Shown here piece by piece: positions 1-9,491 of a DNA stretch of 64,000 nucleotides. The stretch is from Pseudomonas cavernicola (GTDB lineage: Bacteria > Pseudomonadota > Gammaproteobacteria > Pseudomonadales > Pseudomonadaceae): NCBI RefSeq assembly GCF_003596405.1, contig NZ_QYUR01000002.1:636501-700500 (forward strand), written 5' to 3'. A program made the position numbers and the translations under genes. The notes under the pieces are model-generated. The model saw nothing but the letters and a program-made list of their open reading frames with translations, made no database searches and was not told where the DNA came from. The stretch's first letter is position 1; every line of letters begins with the position of its first letter.

Positions 1-961
1 GGCGCTGCTCCACCAGGGCAAGGTTCAGCAGCCGCTCGATCAGTTGCTGCAGGCGCGCGCTCTCGTTCTGGATATTGCCGACGAAGCGCTGGCGCTGCGC
101 GACCGGCATCTCACCTTCGAGCAGTTCGGCGGCACCACGGATGGCCGCCAGCGGGCTCTTCAGTTCGTGGGTCAGGGTGTGCACATAGCGCTCGACATAG
201 GCCTTGCCCTCCAGCTCGTTGCGCATGTACTCAAGCGCCTCGGCCAGTTGCGCCAGCTCGCCGCCGCGCAGCCTGGGCAGTTCTCCACGCTCACCGGCCG
301 AGACCGCGCGGGCATAGCGGGTCAACCGGCGCAACGAGCCGCTCAGCCACCAGGACAGCACGCCACCGACCAGCAGGCCGAGGGCGATCAGCCCGGCGCC
401 GAACCACGCCAGGCGCCGCTGCGAGCGTTCGATGTAGGGTTGCACGGTACGGCTCGGCTTGCTCACCGACACCACGCCAATGATTTGCCCGTGATCATTG
501 ATCGGCGCCGCCACGTACATCACCGAGGAATCGGGATCGCCCGCGGTCTCGCGGGTCGAGCGAGCCCCGTATTGACCGCGCAGGGTCAGGTAGACATCGT
601 TCCAGCGTGAGTAATCCTGGCCCACCGCCTGGCCGCTGGAATCCAGCAGAACCATGCCCTGCGCGTCGGTGACGTAGATGCGGTGGCTCACCGCCGTCTT
701 GGTCACGTCCCAGATCCGGGCCTGCGGCTGGCGCTGGCCATAGGCCTGGAACAGTTCCTGCCAGCGGCTCTGGTTCAGGCGCCCGGCGCGCAGGTCATCG
801 CGCAGCAACTCGGCCAAGAGGTTGGCGGTGTCCACCAGGGTTTCCTCGGTGGACTGGCGCACGCCGGGACGAATCTCCTCCATCACCGTGCTTAAGACAA
901 ACCAGCCGGACAGCCCGACGAACAGAAAGTAGACCAGGAAGATGCGGATGCCGAGCGGCAT
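1..961 (-). CDS. creC: Sensor histidine kinase CreC (3' part, cut by window edge)
   Basis: Inner-membrane sensor kinase expected to phosphorylate the adjacent response regulator CreB. The minus-strand frame is open from an ATG at 961 to the window edge. It starts MPLGIRIFLVYFLFVG, a first membrane segment. A periplasmic sensor region follows, then a second hydrophobic segment with a HAMP-like linker, and the phosphoacceptor H-box HELKSP around position 160. The ATP-binding domain lies outside the window. The ATG shares one base with the creB stop (TGATG), so the two are translationally coupled. The CreC assignment rests on the partner and general architecture; the missing kinase domain limits certainty. 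Confidence 0.85.
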   Translation of the reverse strand, partial: MPLGIRIFLVYFLFVGLSGWFVLSTVMEEIRPGVRQSTEETLVDTANLLAELLRDDLRAGRLNQSRWQELFQAYGQRQPQARIWDVTKTAVSHRIYVTDAQGMVLLDSSGQAVGQDYSRWNDVYLTLRGQYGARSTRETAGDPDSSVMYVAAPINDHGQIIGVVSVSKPSRTVQPYIERSQRRLAWFGAGLIALGLLVGGVLSWWLSGSLRRLTRYARAVSAGERGELPRLRGGELAQLAEALEYMRNELEGKAYVERYVHTLTHELKSPLAAIRGAAELLEGEMPVAQRQRFVGNIQNESARLQQLIERLLNLALVEQR

Positions 962-1644
962 CACGTGAGCCTCAGGCTGTAACCCAGGCCCCGATGGGTC
1001 TGGATCGGCTCGGCGTCAGGCGCCACCAGGCGCAGCTTGGCGCGCAGGCTCTTGATATGACTGTCCACGCTGCGCTCGTAGCCGACGTCACTGGCAACGC
1101 CGGTGGCATCCAGCAGTTGCTCGCGGGAAAACACCCGCTCCGGCTGGCCGAACAGGGCTTGCAACAGGCAGAACTCGTGGCGGGTCAGGCCGAGCAGTTG
1201 ACCGTGGTAGTGGATCTGGTAACGCTCGAGGTCGAGGCGGAACGGCCCGGCCTGGCTCCACGCGGCAGGCTCCGCTGGACGCGGCTGCACACGCTTGAGG
1301 ATGGCCTTGACCCGTGCGGCCACCTCGCGCGGGCTGAACGGTTTGGTCACGTAATCGTCGGCGCCGATCTCCAGGCCCACCACCCGGTCGATTTCGGCAT
1401 TGCGCGCGGTGAGAAACAACACCGGCACCTCGGAGAAACGCCGCAGTTGCTTGCACGCCTCGAAGCCGCTCATGTCTGGCAGGCCGACATCGAAAATCAG
1501 CAGGTCCGCCGGTGTCGCCCGCTGAAACTCCAGCGCCGCGCCGGCCAGCGCCACCCAGTGGGTACTGAAACCCTCGCTTTGCAGGGCATAGATCAGGGTG
1601 TCGGCGATTGCCGCTTCATCTTCAACGATCAGAACCTGTGGCAT
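961..1644 (-). CDS. creB: Response regulator CreB (OmpR family)
   Basis: DNA-binding response regulator of the CreBC system. The receiver domain (residues 1-115) shows the acidic pair in VEDE, phospho-acceptor Asp52 in IFDVGLPD and Lys101 in VTKPF. The C-terminal half is a winged-helix OmpR domain ending GLGYSLRLT. I chose the ATG at 1644 (MPQVLIVEDE) because it matches the usual CreB N-terminus, although an in-frame GTG exists at 1668. No strong Shine-Dalgarno is visible before either start. In Pseudomonas CreBC is linked to global metabolic control and beta-lactam response; nothing here shows its targets. Confidence 0.88.
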   Translation of the reverse strand: MPQVLIVEDEAAIADTLIYALQSEGFSTHWVALAGAALEFQRATPADLLIFDVGLPDMSGFEACKQLRRFSEVPVLFLTARNAEIDRVVGLEIGADDYVTKPFSPREVAARVKAILKRVQPRPAEPAAWSQAGPFRLDLERYQIHYHGQLLGLTRHEFCLLQALFGQPERVFSREQLLDATGVASDVGYERSVDSHIKSLRAKLRLVAPDAEPIQTHRGLGYSLRLT

Positions 1645-1752
1645 AAGCAAGCAATCCGGCAGCAACACGATAGCCGCACGGTGCCGAAACCGGCGCTAAG
1701 GGTCAACCGCGACCTGGCGGTCGCCGTCATGCCAGGCGCATGCCCACAGCAA

Positions 1753-2253
1753 TCAGCACTTAGGTTTGCCAGCGGTGAAGCGGCGCGCCGGGTTGACCGC
1801 CGCGTCGAACTCGCGCAATGCCTTGGCGCCGATCAACAGCGGATAGTTGAAACTGCTGCGGTCGGTCAGGTTGACCTCGATGGTGCGCGTCACACCAGCC
1901 AGGCACATCTGCAGATCCACCACCGGGCGCTTCACCACCTCGGGGTCTTCCTCACCATCCTCCTCATCGGCGCGGCTTTTGATCTTGCTGATGCGCGCCA
2001 GGCGATGCTCGTAGACCGTGTCATCCGCCCCTTTTGTCGCCAGGCGGAAGCGCACCCACTCTTCACCATCGCGCTTGAAACTCTCGATATCCTTGGCCGA
2101 CAGCGAGGCGGTCAGCGCGCCGGTGTCCATCTTGGCTTTGAAGGTCTGGTTGATTTCCGGCAGCTTGATGTATTCGTAGCGGCCATAAATGGTCGGTTCG
2201 GCGGCCAGAACAGGCAGCGCCATGAGGGCCAGCAGGGCGAGAGTACGTTTCAT
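1753..2253 (-). CDS. Exported retropepsin-like (RimB/COG4067-type) protein
   Basis: A 166-residue protein with a clear Sec signal peptide (residues 1-18, cleavage near AEP). It belongs to the family often labelled 'ATP-dependent zinc protease' but predicted to have a retropepsin fold. The putative catalytic motif KMDTGALTASLSA (D-T-G-A) is near residue 42, and the family C-terminal block PLLIGAKALREFDAAVNP is present. The exported form lacks any other domain. It lies upstream of creB in the same direction with a gap of about 110 bp, so a shared transcript is possible. The substrate is unknown. Confidence 0.75.
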   Translation of the reverse strand: MKRTLALLALMALPVLAAEPTIYGRYEYIKLPEINQTFKAKMDTGALTASLSAKDIESFKRDGEEWVRFRLATKGADDTVYEHRLARISKIKSRADEEDGEEDPEVVKRPVVDLQMCLAGVTRTIEVNLTDRSSFNYPLLIGAKALREFDAAVNPARRFTAGKPKC

Positions 2254-2526
2254 GCGCAGTGTTACTCCGAGCTAAGGATGTAGGGGTAGGACTGAATTGA
2301 CCGCAGTCGGTTCTTTTTACTAGCTCCGCAGTGAAAAGGAGGTGCTGATTTTGTCAGAAACTCCTCGCCCCAAGCGCCAGCCCGAGCGCGCAGGCCGCCC
2401 GCGCCGAATGCTTGCAGACCGCCAAAACCCTACCTCGATCGACTTCGACGCCGCCCAAAGATGCGCGCTACGGCGAAGCATCGGCCTGAGGCGGGTGCCG
2501 CGGCTCAGTAGCGCCCGCAGCAGCGA

Positions 2527-3108
2527 TCAGGCGCCGTTGCCGACACCCCAGAGGCTGCCCAGGTTGCCCAGCAGCGAGCCAGCAACGCCCTGCTGGCCGA
2601 GGTACTGCAGCAGCAGCGGGGCGAACTGGCCGATCATCCCTCCGTCCATGCCCAGGGCGCTGAACGCCTGATTCAGATCCTGCAGGCTATTCACATTCGC
2701 CAGCGCGGCATTGGCTTCGCCACTCACCGGGGTTCCCGCCGACTGGCCGAGCAAGCCGCTGAGGGCGCTCATCTGGCTCAGGCCATTGTTACCCTCGAGT
2801 TTTTCCAGACCTGGAACGGTCTGGGTCAGTTGGCTGTACTCGGCGCCAGGCAGTTGATTCTTCGCCAGCCCGAGCAAGGCCCCCGTACCGCCCACCGCCT
2901 GTTGCGGCGTCAACTTGAGGCTGCTCAGCGTCTGCAGCAACTCAAGGTTCTGCGGATTGCCCAGCAAGCTTGCCGTGTCACTGCCATTGCCGTTGCCGCC
3001 TGTAGCGGCCGACACCACATTGGCGGCGTCGCTCAAGCTGAAAGCAAAGGCCGGGCAGGCCGCCAGGGAAAGAGCTGCGACCAGGGCAAGGCTACGTGGA
3101 GCGTTCAT
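2527..3108 (-). CDS. Exported DUF2780-type protein
   Basis: A 193-residue secreted protein with signal peptide MNAPRSLALVAALSLAAC and a probable cleavage site after AFA. The mature part is rich in Leu, Gly, Asn and Gln and has no charged active-site motif. It resembles the DUF2780 (VcgC/VcgE-like) family, whose role is unknown. The longer frame reaches 3237, but ATG 3108 begins the signal peptide and is preceded by GAGG within range, so I start there. It stands alone, with fdhA upstream on the same strand across a repeat-filled gap. Confidence 0.7.
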   Translation of the reverse strand: MNAPRSLALVAALSLAACPAFAFSLSDAANVVSAATGGNGNGSDTASLLGNPQNLELLQTLSSLKLTPQQAVGGTGALLGLAKNQLPGAEYSQLTQTVPGLEKLEGNNGLSQMSALSGLLGQSAGTPVSGEANAALANVNSLQDLNQAFSALGMDGGMIGQFAPLLLQYLGQQGVAGSLLGNLGSLWGVGNGA

Positions 3109-3293
3109 CGGTAAAAAACCTCTTCGGGGAAAGTCCTGCCAAGGAGATGCCGCCGGCAGGTAAATGAGCCACCGGTTTGACTGGGCCGGAGCAGACGATG
3201 TTCCCGTCTTGCGCAAGATTATCCGTTGCCCGGCCATGGAAGGCGACAGGCGGGAGGCGATCGCGTTGGATAATCAGAAGAACGCAGAGGTAG

Positions 3294-3436
3294 GTTGGTA
3301 CGTGGATTGGTGCGTAGGTTGGTGCTGAGCCGAAGGCGATGCCCAACAACCGGCCTGCAAGGCCGGGCTGTCGTGCAAAGGGAGTCGCTGAGCGACTCCT
3401 TGTTGGGCATCGCTGCGCTCAGCGCCAACCTACAGG
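3294..3436. repeat. Palindromic repeat, TAGGTTGGTGCTGAGC family, copy 1
   Basis: An imperfect inverted repeat just after the fdhA stop. It runs from TAGGTTGGTGCTGAGC and GATGCCCAACA to TGTTGGGCATCGCTGCG and CAGCGCCAACCTACA. An inner hairpin, GAGTCGCTGAGCGACTC, sits in the middle. A second copy is at 37990-38125 and a half copy at 43500-43565. It may fold at the 3' end of the fdhA mRNA. Confidence 0.75.
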
Positions 3437-4636
3437 TTAGGCGGCGCTGAACAGCTTGTGCGGATCCATGACGAATTTCTTCGGCACCCCGGCATCGAAC
3501 TCGTGGTAACCGCGCGGCGCGTCGTCCAGGCTGATCACCTGCACGCCGACGACCTCGGCAATGTTGATCCGGTCCCACATGATCGCCTGCATCAGCTGGC
3601 GGTTGTACTTCATCGTCGGGGTCTGGCCGGTATGGAAGCTGTGTGACTTGGCCCAGCCGAGGCCGAAGCGGATGTTCAGGCTGCCATGCTTGGCGGCTTT
3701 ATTGACCGCACCCGGGTCTTCGGTGACATACAGGCCGGGGATACCGATACTGCCGGCCACCCGCACCACGCCCATCAGCGCGTTGAGCACGTCGGCCGGG
3801 GCCTCATGCTGCGCGCCGTCATGCCCGTGGCCGCGGGCCTCGAAGCCGACCGCATCGACCGCGCAATCGACTTCCGGCTCACCCAGCAGGTTGGCGATCT
3901 GCTCGTGCAGCGGGGTGTCCTGGGTCAGGTCGGCGATCTCGAAGCCCTGAGCCTTGGCATGCGCCAGACGCAGTGGGTTGACGTCGCCGACTATCACCAC
4001 CGCGGCGCCGAGCAGGCGCGCCGAGGCCGCCGCGGCCATGCCGACCGGGCCGGCACCGGCAATATACACCGTGCTGCCGGGGCCCACACCGGCGGTCACC
4101 GCGCCGTGGTAGCCGGTCGGCAGGATGTCGGAGAGGCATGTCAGGTCGCGGATCTTCTCCATCGCACTGTCGCGGTCCGGCAGCTTCAGCAGGTTGAAGT
4201 CGGCGTACGGCACCAGTACGTATTCGGCCTGGCCGCCGACCCAGTCGCCCATGTCGACGTAGCCATAGGCACCGCCGGGGCGCGCCGGGTTGACCGACAG
4301 GCAGACGCCGGTGTTCTGTTCCTTGCAGCTACGGCAACGGCCGCAGGCGACGTTGAACGGCACAGAGACCAGGTCACCGATCTGCAGGTTTTCCACGTCA
4401 CGGCCCTTCTCGATCACCTCACCGGTGATCTCGTGACCGAGCACCAGCCCGACCTGGGCCGTGGTCCGACCGCGCACCATGTGCTGATCGGAGCCGCAGA
4501 TATTGGTCGAGACCACGCGCAGGATCACGCCATGGTCGATGCGCTTGCCGCGCGGGTCTTCCATTTTCGGATAGGGGATGGTCTGCACCTCGACCTTGCC
4601 TGCGCCGAGATACACGACACCACGATTACCAGACAT
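3437..4636 (-). CDS. fdhA: Glutathione-independent formaldehyde dehydrogenase FdhA
   Basis: Cytosolic NAD+-dependent zinc medium-chain dehydrogenase that oxidises formaldehyde to formate. It would remove the formaldehyde released by sarcosine and dimethylglycine demethylation. At 399 residues it has the same length as the P. putida enzyme and matches it closely from MSGNRGVVYLG to PHKLFSAA. Catalytic-zinc ligands are in NICGSDQH and LGHE, the structural-zinc cysteines in CGRCRSCKEQNTGVC, and the nucleotide-binding glycines in GAGPVGMAAA. ATG 4636 is chosen over 4669 because it has GAGGTG upstream and gives the family length. It lies downstream of purU in the same direction. Confidence 0.96.
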   Translation of the reverse strand: MSGNRGVVYLGAGKVEVQTIPYPKMEDPRGKRIDHGVILRVVSTNICGSDQHMVRGRTTAQVGLVLGHEITGEVIEKGRDVENLQIGDLVSVPFNVACGRCRSCKEQNTGVCLSVNPARPGGAYGYVDMGDWVGGQAEYVLVPYADFNLLKLPDRDSAMEKIRDLTCLSDILPTGYHGAVTAGVGPGSTVYIAGAGPVGMAAAASARLLGAAVVIVGDVNPLRLAHAKAQGFEIADLTQDTPLHEQIANLLGEPEVDCAVDAVGFEARGHGHDGAQHEAPADVLNALMGVVRVAGSIGIPGLYVTEDPGAVNKAAKHGSLNIRFGLGWAKSHSFHTGQTPTMKYNRQLMQAIMWDRINIAEVVGVQVISLDDAPRGYHEFDAGVPKKFVMDPHKLFSAA

Positions 4637-4731
4637 GCTTTCACCTCGCTTTTGTTGTTGTGAGAACACGGCCCTTGGATTTCCAAGGGTCGCGCGGCCT
4701 TACATTGCAGCGGTATATGTCTTGCGGATGC

Positions 4732-5589
4732 TTACAAAATCACGGTGCGATTGGCGTTGAGGAACACCCGCCGCTCGATATGGAAGCCGATAGCCTTGGC
4801 TAGGGTCAGGCACTCGATGTCGCGGCCCTTGGCGATCAGGTCTTCGGGATAATCGGTGTGGTCTACCGGCTCGACGCCCTGGGCGATGATCGGGCCTTCA
4901 TCCAGGTCGTTATTGATGTAATGCGCCGTCGCGCCGACCAGCTTGACGCCTTTCTGATAGGCCTGGTGATACGGCTTGGCACCCTTGAAACCGGGTAGCA
5001 GCGAATGGTGGATATTGATCGCCCAGCCATCCAGCTTGCGGCACAGTTCCGGCGACAACACCTGCATATAGCGGGCGAGAATCACCAGTTCGGCACCGGT
5101 TTCTTCGATCACCTGCCAGACCTTGCGCTCCTGCCCGGCCTTGTCGTGCGGGTCGAGGGCGAAGTGGTGATAGGGAATCCCATGCCAGCGCGCCAGCGGT
5201 TCAAGATCCGGGTGATTGGAGACCACCGCCACCACCTCCATCGGCAATTGGCCGATGCGCTGGCGGTAGAGCAGGTCATTCAGGCAGTGATCGGCCTTGG
5301 AGACCATGATCACCACCTTGCTGCGGTAGTTCGGCGGGGTCAGCTCGAAGTTCATGTCGAACGCCGCGACACGCTCGGCCAAGCCCTCGCGGAATTCCTG
5401 CTCCGCGAAGGTATCCGGCTGGCGGAATTCGATGCGAATGAAGAAGCGACTCGACAGCCGATCATCGAAGCTATGGTGCTCGGTGACATAGCAGCCCTGT
5501 TCGAACAGGTAGCGCGTCACCGCATCCACCGTGCCCAACAGACTCGGGCAGTCGGCGGTGAGAATCCAGGTATCGGGTGTGCGGCTCAT
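4732..5589 (-). CDS. purU: Formyltetrahydrofolate deformylase PurU
   Basis: Hydrolyses 10-formyl-tetrahydrofolate to formate and tetrahydrofolate, balancing the one-carbon pool loaded by sarcosine oxidation. 285 residues: an N-terminal ACT domain (about 10-85, beginning WILTADCPSLLG) and a formyltransferase domain with the catalytic block NIHHSLLPGFKG and the His/Asp segment ATAHYINNDLDEGPI. ATG 5589 (MSRTPDTW) is preferred to 5628, which would add residues encoded by a repeat. It sits between soxG and fdhA, as in PAO1 (PA5420), separated from soxG by a palindromic repeat. Confidence 0.95.
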   Translation of the reverse strand: MSRTPDTWILTADCPSLLGTVDAVTRYLFEQGCYVTEHHSFDDRLSSRFFIRIEFRQPDTFAEQEFREGLAERVAAFDMNFELTPPNYRSKVVIMVSKADHCLNDLLYRQRIGQLPMEVVAVVSNHPDLEPLARWHGIPYHHFALDPHDKAGQERKVWQVIEETGAELVILARYMQVLSPELCRKLDGWAINIHHSLLPGFKGAKPYHQAYQKGVKLVGATAHYINNDLDEGPIIAQGVEPVDHTDYPEDLIAKGRDIECLTLAKAIGFHIERRVFLNANRTVIL

Positions 5590-5615
5590 GTGCGTACTCC
5601 GATGGGGTATTTCGT

Positions 5616-5737
5616 TAATCGTTCCCACGCTCCAGCGTGGGAACGCAGCCTGTGACGCTCTGCGTCACCGCCGTAGAGCTGGACGCGGAGCGTCCGGGGA
5701 GGCATTCCCACGCAGAGCGTGGGAACGATCGGACGTA
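5616..5737. repeat. Pair of short palindromes between soxG and purU
   Basis: Two copies of a near-perfect palindrome: CGTTCCCACGCTCCAGCGTGG at the left, and ATTCCCACGCAGAGCGTGG ending GGAACGATCGG at the right. A GC-rich spacer lies between, containing GACGCTCTGCGTC, itself palindromic. They occupy the whole soxG-purU gap and could form stem-loops in the transcript. Confidence 0.7.
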
Positions 5738-5747
5738 CACGTGCTCC

Positions 5748-6377
5748 CTACTCCTTGATCGCCAGCCCATACTCCTGGCTGGCATCCTGCAGCCACAGCC
5801 AGTAGTAGTCGGAGAAGCTGCGGCGAACCAGCAGTTCCCAGGTCTCCTCGCCGGTGCGGCGAATCACCAGTTGCGACTTGGCGAACACCGTGCCGACCGC
5901 TTTACCGACCGGGAAGTTTCTCGGGTGTACGTCATAGCTGGTGGACTTCATCAACAGCTCGCGGACTTTCGGCCCGCTCAGCTCAAGAATCGTCTGCCCG
6001 CCGCTGACGTTGACCACCTGATGATGTTGCTCAGCCAGTGCTTCACGCAGGCGCTGCTCGGCGGCCAGCTCTTCGCCACTCGGGACGATCAGCAGCCACT
6101 CATCCGGGCCCATCCACTGCAACGAGGTGTCGCCCTGGCTGACCAAGGTCAACGCGCCGGGCAGCTCCAGTCCGGTGGCCTTGTGCACGCCGCCGGCAAA
6201 CGCCGCGTCATGAGCATCGCCACGAATGGTCAGGTGACCGAGCAACTTCTTCTCGCGCAGGTGGATACCGGCATTAGCTTTGCCCTTGCCAGCCAGCTCA
6301 TGGAGACCGGTGTGGAACAGCGGCGACTCGGCGTGGGCCGCATCCGGACGCTGTTTGTAGACGTTTACTGAAGTCAT
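5748..6377 (-). CDS. soxG: Sarcosine oxidase gamma subunit SoxG
   Basis: Gamma subunit (209 residues) of heterotetrameric sarcosine oxidase, a GcvT-like fold protein without its own redox cofactor. It starts MTSVNVYKQRPDAAHAESPLF, and the middle block GPDEWLLIVPSGEE is typical of SoxG. It is the last sox gene, about 80 bp after soxA. That gap carries a short repeat. The upstream sequence has a GAGG at suitable distance from ATG 6377. Confidence 0.93.
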   Translation of the reverse strand: MTSVNVYKQRPDAAHAESPLFHTGLHELAGKGKANAGIHLREKKLLGHLTIRGDAHDAAFAGGVHKATGLELPGALTLVSQGDTSLQWMGPDEWLLIVPSGEELAAEQRLREALAEQHHQVVNVSGGQTILELSGPKVRELLMKSTSYDVHPRNFPVGKAVGTVFAKSQLVIRRTGEETWELLVRRSFSDYYWLWLQDASQEYGLAIKE

Positions 6378-6417
6378 AGGGGCCTCGCTTGCTTGTGCAC
6401 CAGGCTATCGAAATGAA

Positions 6418-6450
6418 CCGTCATCCCCGCGTAGGCGGGGACCCAATAAA
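6418..6450. repeat. Short palindromic repeat (GTCATCCCCGCG type) between soxA and soxG
   Basis: CCGTCATCCCCGCGTAGGCG followed by GGGACCCAATAAA: a stem of CCCCGC and GCGGGG around TA. The same unit recurs at 59690-59727 next to etfA. A degraded form, CGTCGTCCCCGCCTACGCGG, is at about 16108-16127. Confidence 0.6.
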
Positions 6451-6458
6451 GAGATGCT

Positions 6459-9400
6459 CTAGACATTCTGCTGATCCCCTTTCGGATCGAAGAACACCGA
6501 GCTGACGATTTCGGCCTCGATCATGCGGCCGTCCACCAGAGGCGCGAAAACCTTCTCGCCAAGGCGCTTCAGCCCGCCTTTGACCAGCGCCAGCGCGAAG
6601 CTGTAGCCGAGGCTGCTGCTGTAGTAGCTGGAGGTGACGTGACCGACCATCGCCATCGGGATCTGCTGTTTGGCGTCGAACACCAACTGCGCGCCTTCCG
6701 GCAGCACGATGTTGGGGTCGACCGGCTTGAGCCCGACCAGTTGCTTGCGGTTTTCCTTCACGCAGTCTTCACGGTTCATCCCGCGCCAGCCGATCCAGGA
6801 GAATGGTTTAGTGCGGCCAACACACCAGCCCATGTTCAGGTCGTCCGGGGTCACCGAACCGTCGGTGTCTTGGCCGATGATGATGAAGCCCTTCTCGGCC
6901 CGCAGCACGTGCATGGTCTCGGTGCCGTACGGGGTCAGGTTGTACTTCTTGCCGGCCTCGACGATTTTTTCCAGCACGCCCATGGCGTAGTCGGCCTGCA
7001 CGTTGACTTCGTAAGACAGCTCACCGGTGAAGGAGATGCGGAACACCCGCGCCGGCACGCCGCCGACCTGACCTTCTTTCCAGGTCATGAAGGGGAAGCC
7101 ATCTTTGTCCAGATCGATGTCCGTCACTTCGGCCAGCAGCTTGCGGCTGTTCGGCCCGGACAGGGTCATGGTCGCCCAGTGGTCGGTTACCGAGGTGAAA
7201 TACACCTTGAGGTCCGGCCACTCGGTCTGGTGGTAGATTTCCAGCCACTGCATGACGCGCGCAGCGCCGCCGGTGGTGGTGGTCATCAGGAAGTGATTGT
7301 CGGCGAGACAGGCGGTTACGCCGTCGTCGAAGACCATGCCGTCTTCCTTGCACATCAGGCCATAGCGGGCCTTGCCGACATCGAGCTTGGTCCAGGCGTT
7401 GGTGTACACGCGGTTGAGAAACTCGCGAGCATCCGGGCCCTGAATGTCGATCTTGCCGAGGGTCGAAGCATCGAGAATACCGACGCTGTCGCGCACCGCC
7501 TTGCATTCGCGGCCGACCGCTGCGTGCAGATCTTCACCGTTTTTCGGGAAGTACCAAGGACGCTTCCACTGGCCTACATCTTCAAACTCGGCGCCGTTCT
7601 TCAGGTGCCAGTTGTGCAATGCGGTGTAACGCACCGGATCGAACAGCGCGCCGCAGTTACGTCCGGCTACCGCACCGAAGGTTACCGGGGTGTAGTTCGG
7701 GCGGAACATGGTGGTGCCCATCTGCGGGATGCTGATGCCCAGCGAACGCGCGGCGATGGCCAGCCCGTTGATATTGCCCAGCTTGCCCTGATCGGTACCG
7801 AAGCCCAGCGCGGTGTAGCGCTTGACGTGCTCGACCGACTCGAAGCCCTCGCGGGTCGCCAGTTCGATACCGGCGGCGGTGACGTCGTTCTGCAGGTCGA
7901 CGAATTGCTTCGGTCCCCGAGCAGTCGGTTTTTCGTGCGGCACCTGGAACAACGCCACGCTGGCCTCTTCATGGCGCCCGAAGACTTTTGGCAGCTCGCC
8001 GCTGACCGGAGCGAACCCAGCATCACCGGCAGCTTTGACGCCGGCTTCGAAACCATCGGCAAGCACATCCCCGAGGGCGAACACACCGTTCACCGCACCG
8101 GCGCAAACCCGCTGCTGGAAACCTTCACCGGGCACAAATGCAAGGATGTCTTCACGCCAGCTCGGTTTGCCACCCAGGTGCGAAGCCAAATGCACGACCG
8201 GGCTGTAGCCGCCGGAGGTGGCGACCAGGTCGCACTCCAGCCACTCGCCAGGGCTGGTGACTTTATGCGCCAGCGGATCGATCGCCGCCACCCGCGCTGC
8301 GCTGACGCGCTTGCTGCCACGGGTTTCGATGACCGCGCTGCCGGTGAGAACCCGCAGGCCTTTCGCGCGCGCTTCCTCGACCCAGGCACCACGCGGGTTT
8401 GGCCGGGCATCGGCGATGGCGACCACTTTCAGGCCAGCCTCAAGCCAGTCCAACGCAACGCGATAGGCGTAATCGTTGGTGGTCGACAGCACCAGCTGTT
8501 TGCCCGGCGCCACGCCATAACGGCGCACATAGGTGGAGACCGCGCCGGCCAGCATATTGCCCGGTACATCGTTGTTGCCATAGACCAGCGGACGCTCGTG
8601 GGCGCCGGTAGCCAGCACCACACACTTGGCACGCACGCGGTGCATGCGTTGACGCGCCTCTTGGAAACTAAAAGCGCCCAGCGGCGCGGTTTCGCCGATG
8701 TGATCGAAACGACGCTCATGAATAGTCAGGAAGTTGTGGTCGTGGTAGCCGTGCACCGTGGCGCGCGGCAACAGCAGCACCTCGGGCATGGCCTTGAGCT
8801 CGGCGATAGCTTTGCCCACCCAGTCGGAGGCCGGTTTGCCGTCGAGGCTTTCGCGGCTGTCCAGCAGGTGGCCGCCGAACTCTTCCTGTTCGTCCGCCAA
8901 AATCACCCGCGCACCGGCACGACCGGCGGCCAATGCGGCAGCCAGGCCCGCAGCACCGCCACCGACCACCAGCACATCGCAGTGCTGGTTCATGTAGTCA
9001 TAGCGATCCGGGTCGTTTTCTTTCGGCGCGCGGCCCAAGCCTGCGGCCTTGCGGATGTACTTCTCGTAGGTCATCCACATCGACTGCGGATACATGAAGG
9101 TCTTGTAGTAGAAACCGGGTGACATCATCTCGCCGCCGACCTTACCGAGAATGCCCATCAGGTCGTTGTTGACGCTCGGCCAGCCGTTGGTGCTGCTCGC
9201 CACCAGGCCGCTGTACAGCGCCTGTTGCGTGGCACGCACGTTGGGGATCTGGGTTTCTTCGCGCGAACCGATCTGCAGCACCGCGTTCGGCTCTTCGGCG
9301 CCGGCGGCGACGATGCCGCGTGGCCGCGAGTATTTGAAGCTGCGACCGATGATATCGACGCCGTTGGCCAGCAGCGCGGCGGCCAGGGTGTCACCGGCAT

Positions 9401-9491
9401 AACCCTGATAGGTCTCGCCATTGAACTTGAAGGTCAAAGGCTGGCTGCGGTTGATCCGCCCACCTTTGCTCAGGCGATTGATCTGGCTCAT
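6459..9491 (-). CDS. soxA: Sarcosine oxidase alpha subunit SoxA
   Basis: Large subunit (1010 residues) of the cytoplasmic heterotetrameric enzyme that oxidatively demethylates sarcosine to glycine, passing the methyl carbon to tetrahydrofolate. Domains in order: a 2Fe-2S-like N-terminal region (about 15-100); an NAD-binding Rossmann unit with VLVVGGGAAGLAAALAAGRA near residue 175; a long linker; and a C-terminal GcvT/aminomethyltransferase domain (about 600-1000) that binds folate. The start overlaps the soxD stop by 4 bp (ATGA), showing tight coupling. Length and domain order match the Pseudomonas enzyme. Confidence 0.96.
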   Translation of the reverse strand: MSQINRLSKGGRINRSQPLTFKFNGETYQGYAGDTLAAALLANGVDIIGRSFKYSRPRGIVAAGAEEPNAVLQIGSREETQIPNVRATQQALYSGLVASSTNGWPSVNNDLMGILGKVGGEMMSPGFYYKTFMYPQSMWMTYEKYIRKAAGLGRAPKENDPDRYDYMNQHCDVLVVGGGAAGLAAALAAGRAGARVILADEQEEFGGHLLDSRESLDGKPASDWVGKAIAELKAMPEVLLLPRATVHGYHDHNFLTIHERRFDHIGETAPLGAFSFQEARQRMHRVRAKCVVLATGAHERPLVYGNNDVPGNMLAGAVSTYVRRYGVAPGKQLVLSTTNDYAYRVALDWLEAGLKVVAIADARPNPRGAWVEEARAKGLRVLTGSAVIETRGSKRVSAARVAAIDPLAHKVTSPGEWLECDLVATSGGYSPVVHLASHLGGKPSWREDILAFVPGEGFQQRVCAGAVNGVFALGDVLADGFEAGVKAAGDAGFAPVSGELPKVFGRHEEASVALFQVPHEKPTARGPKQFVDLQNDVTAAGIELATREGFESVEHVKRYTALGFGTDQGKLGNINGLAIAARSLGISIPQMGTTMFRPNYTPVTFGAVAGRNCGALFDPVRYTALHNWHLKNGAEFEDVGQWKRPWYFPKNGEDLHAAVGRECKAVRDSVGILDASTLGKIDIQGPDAREFLNRVYTNAWTKLDVGKARYGLMCKEDGMVFDDGVTACLADNHFLMTTTTGGAARVMQWLEIYHQTEWPDLKVYFTSVTDHWATMTLSGPNSRKLLAEVTDIDLDKDGFPFMTWKEGQVGGVPARVFRISFTGELSYEVNVQADYAMGVLEKIVEAGKKYNLTPYGTETMHVLRAEKGFIIIGQDTDGSVTPDDLNMGWCVGRTKPFSWIGWRGMNREDCVKENRKQLVGLKPVDPNIVLPEGAQLVFDAKQQIPMAMVGHVTSSYYSSSLGYSFALALVKGGLKRLGEKVFAPLVDGRMIEAEIVSSVFFDPKGDQQNV

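Noticed and set aside
6639..9122. 827-codon plus-strand frame over soxA
   Set aside because: Antisense shadow of soxA; the composition (His, Gln, Arg, Ala-rich) is typical of shadows and no ribosome binding site is seen.
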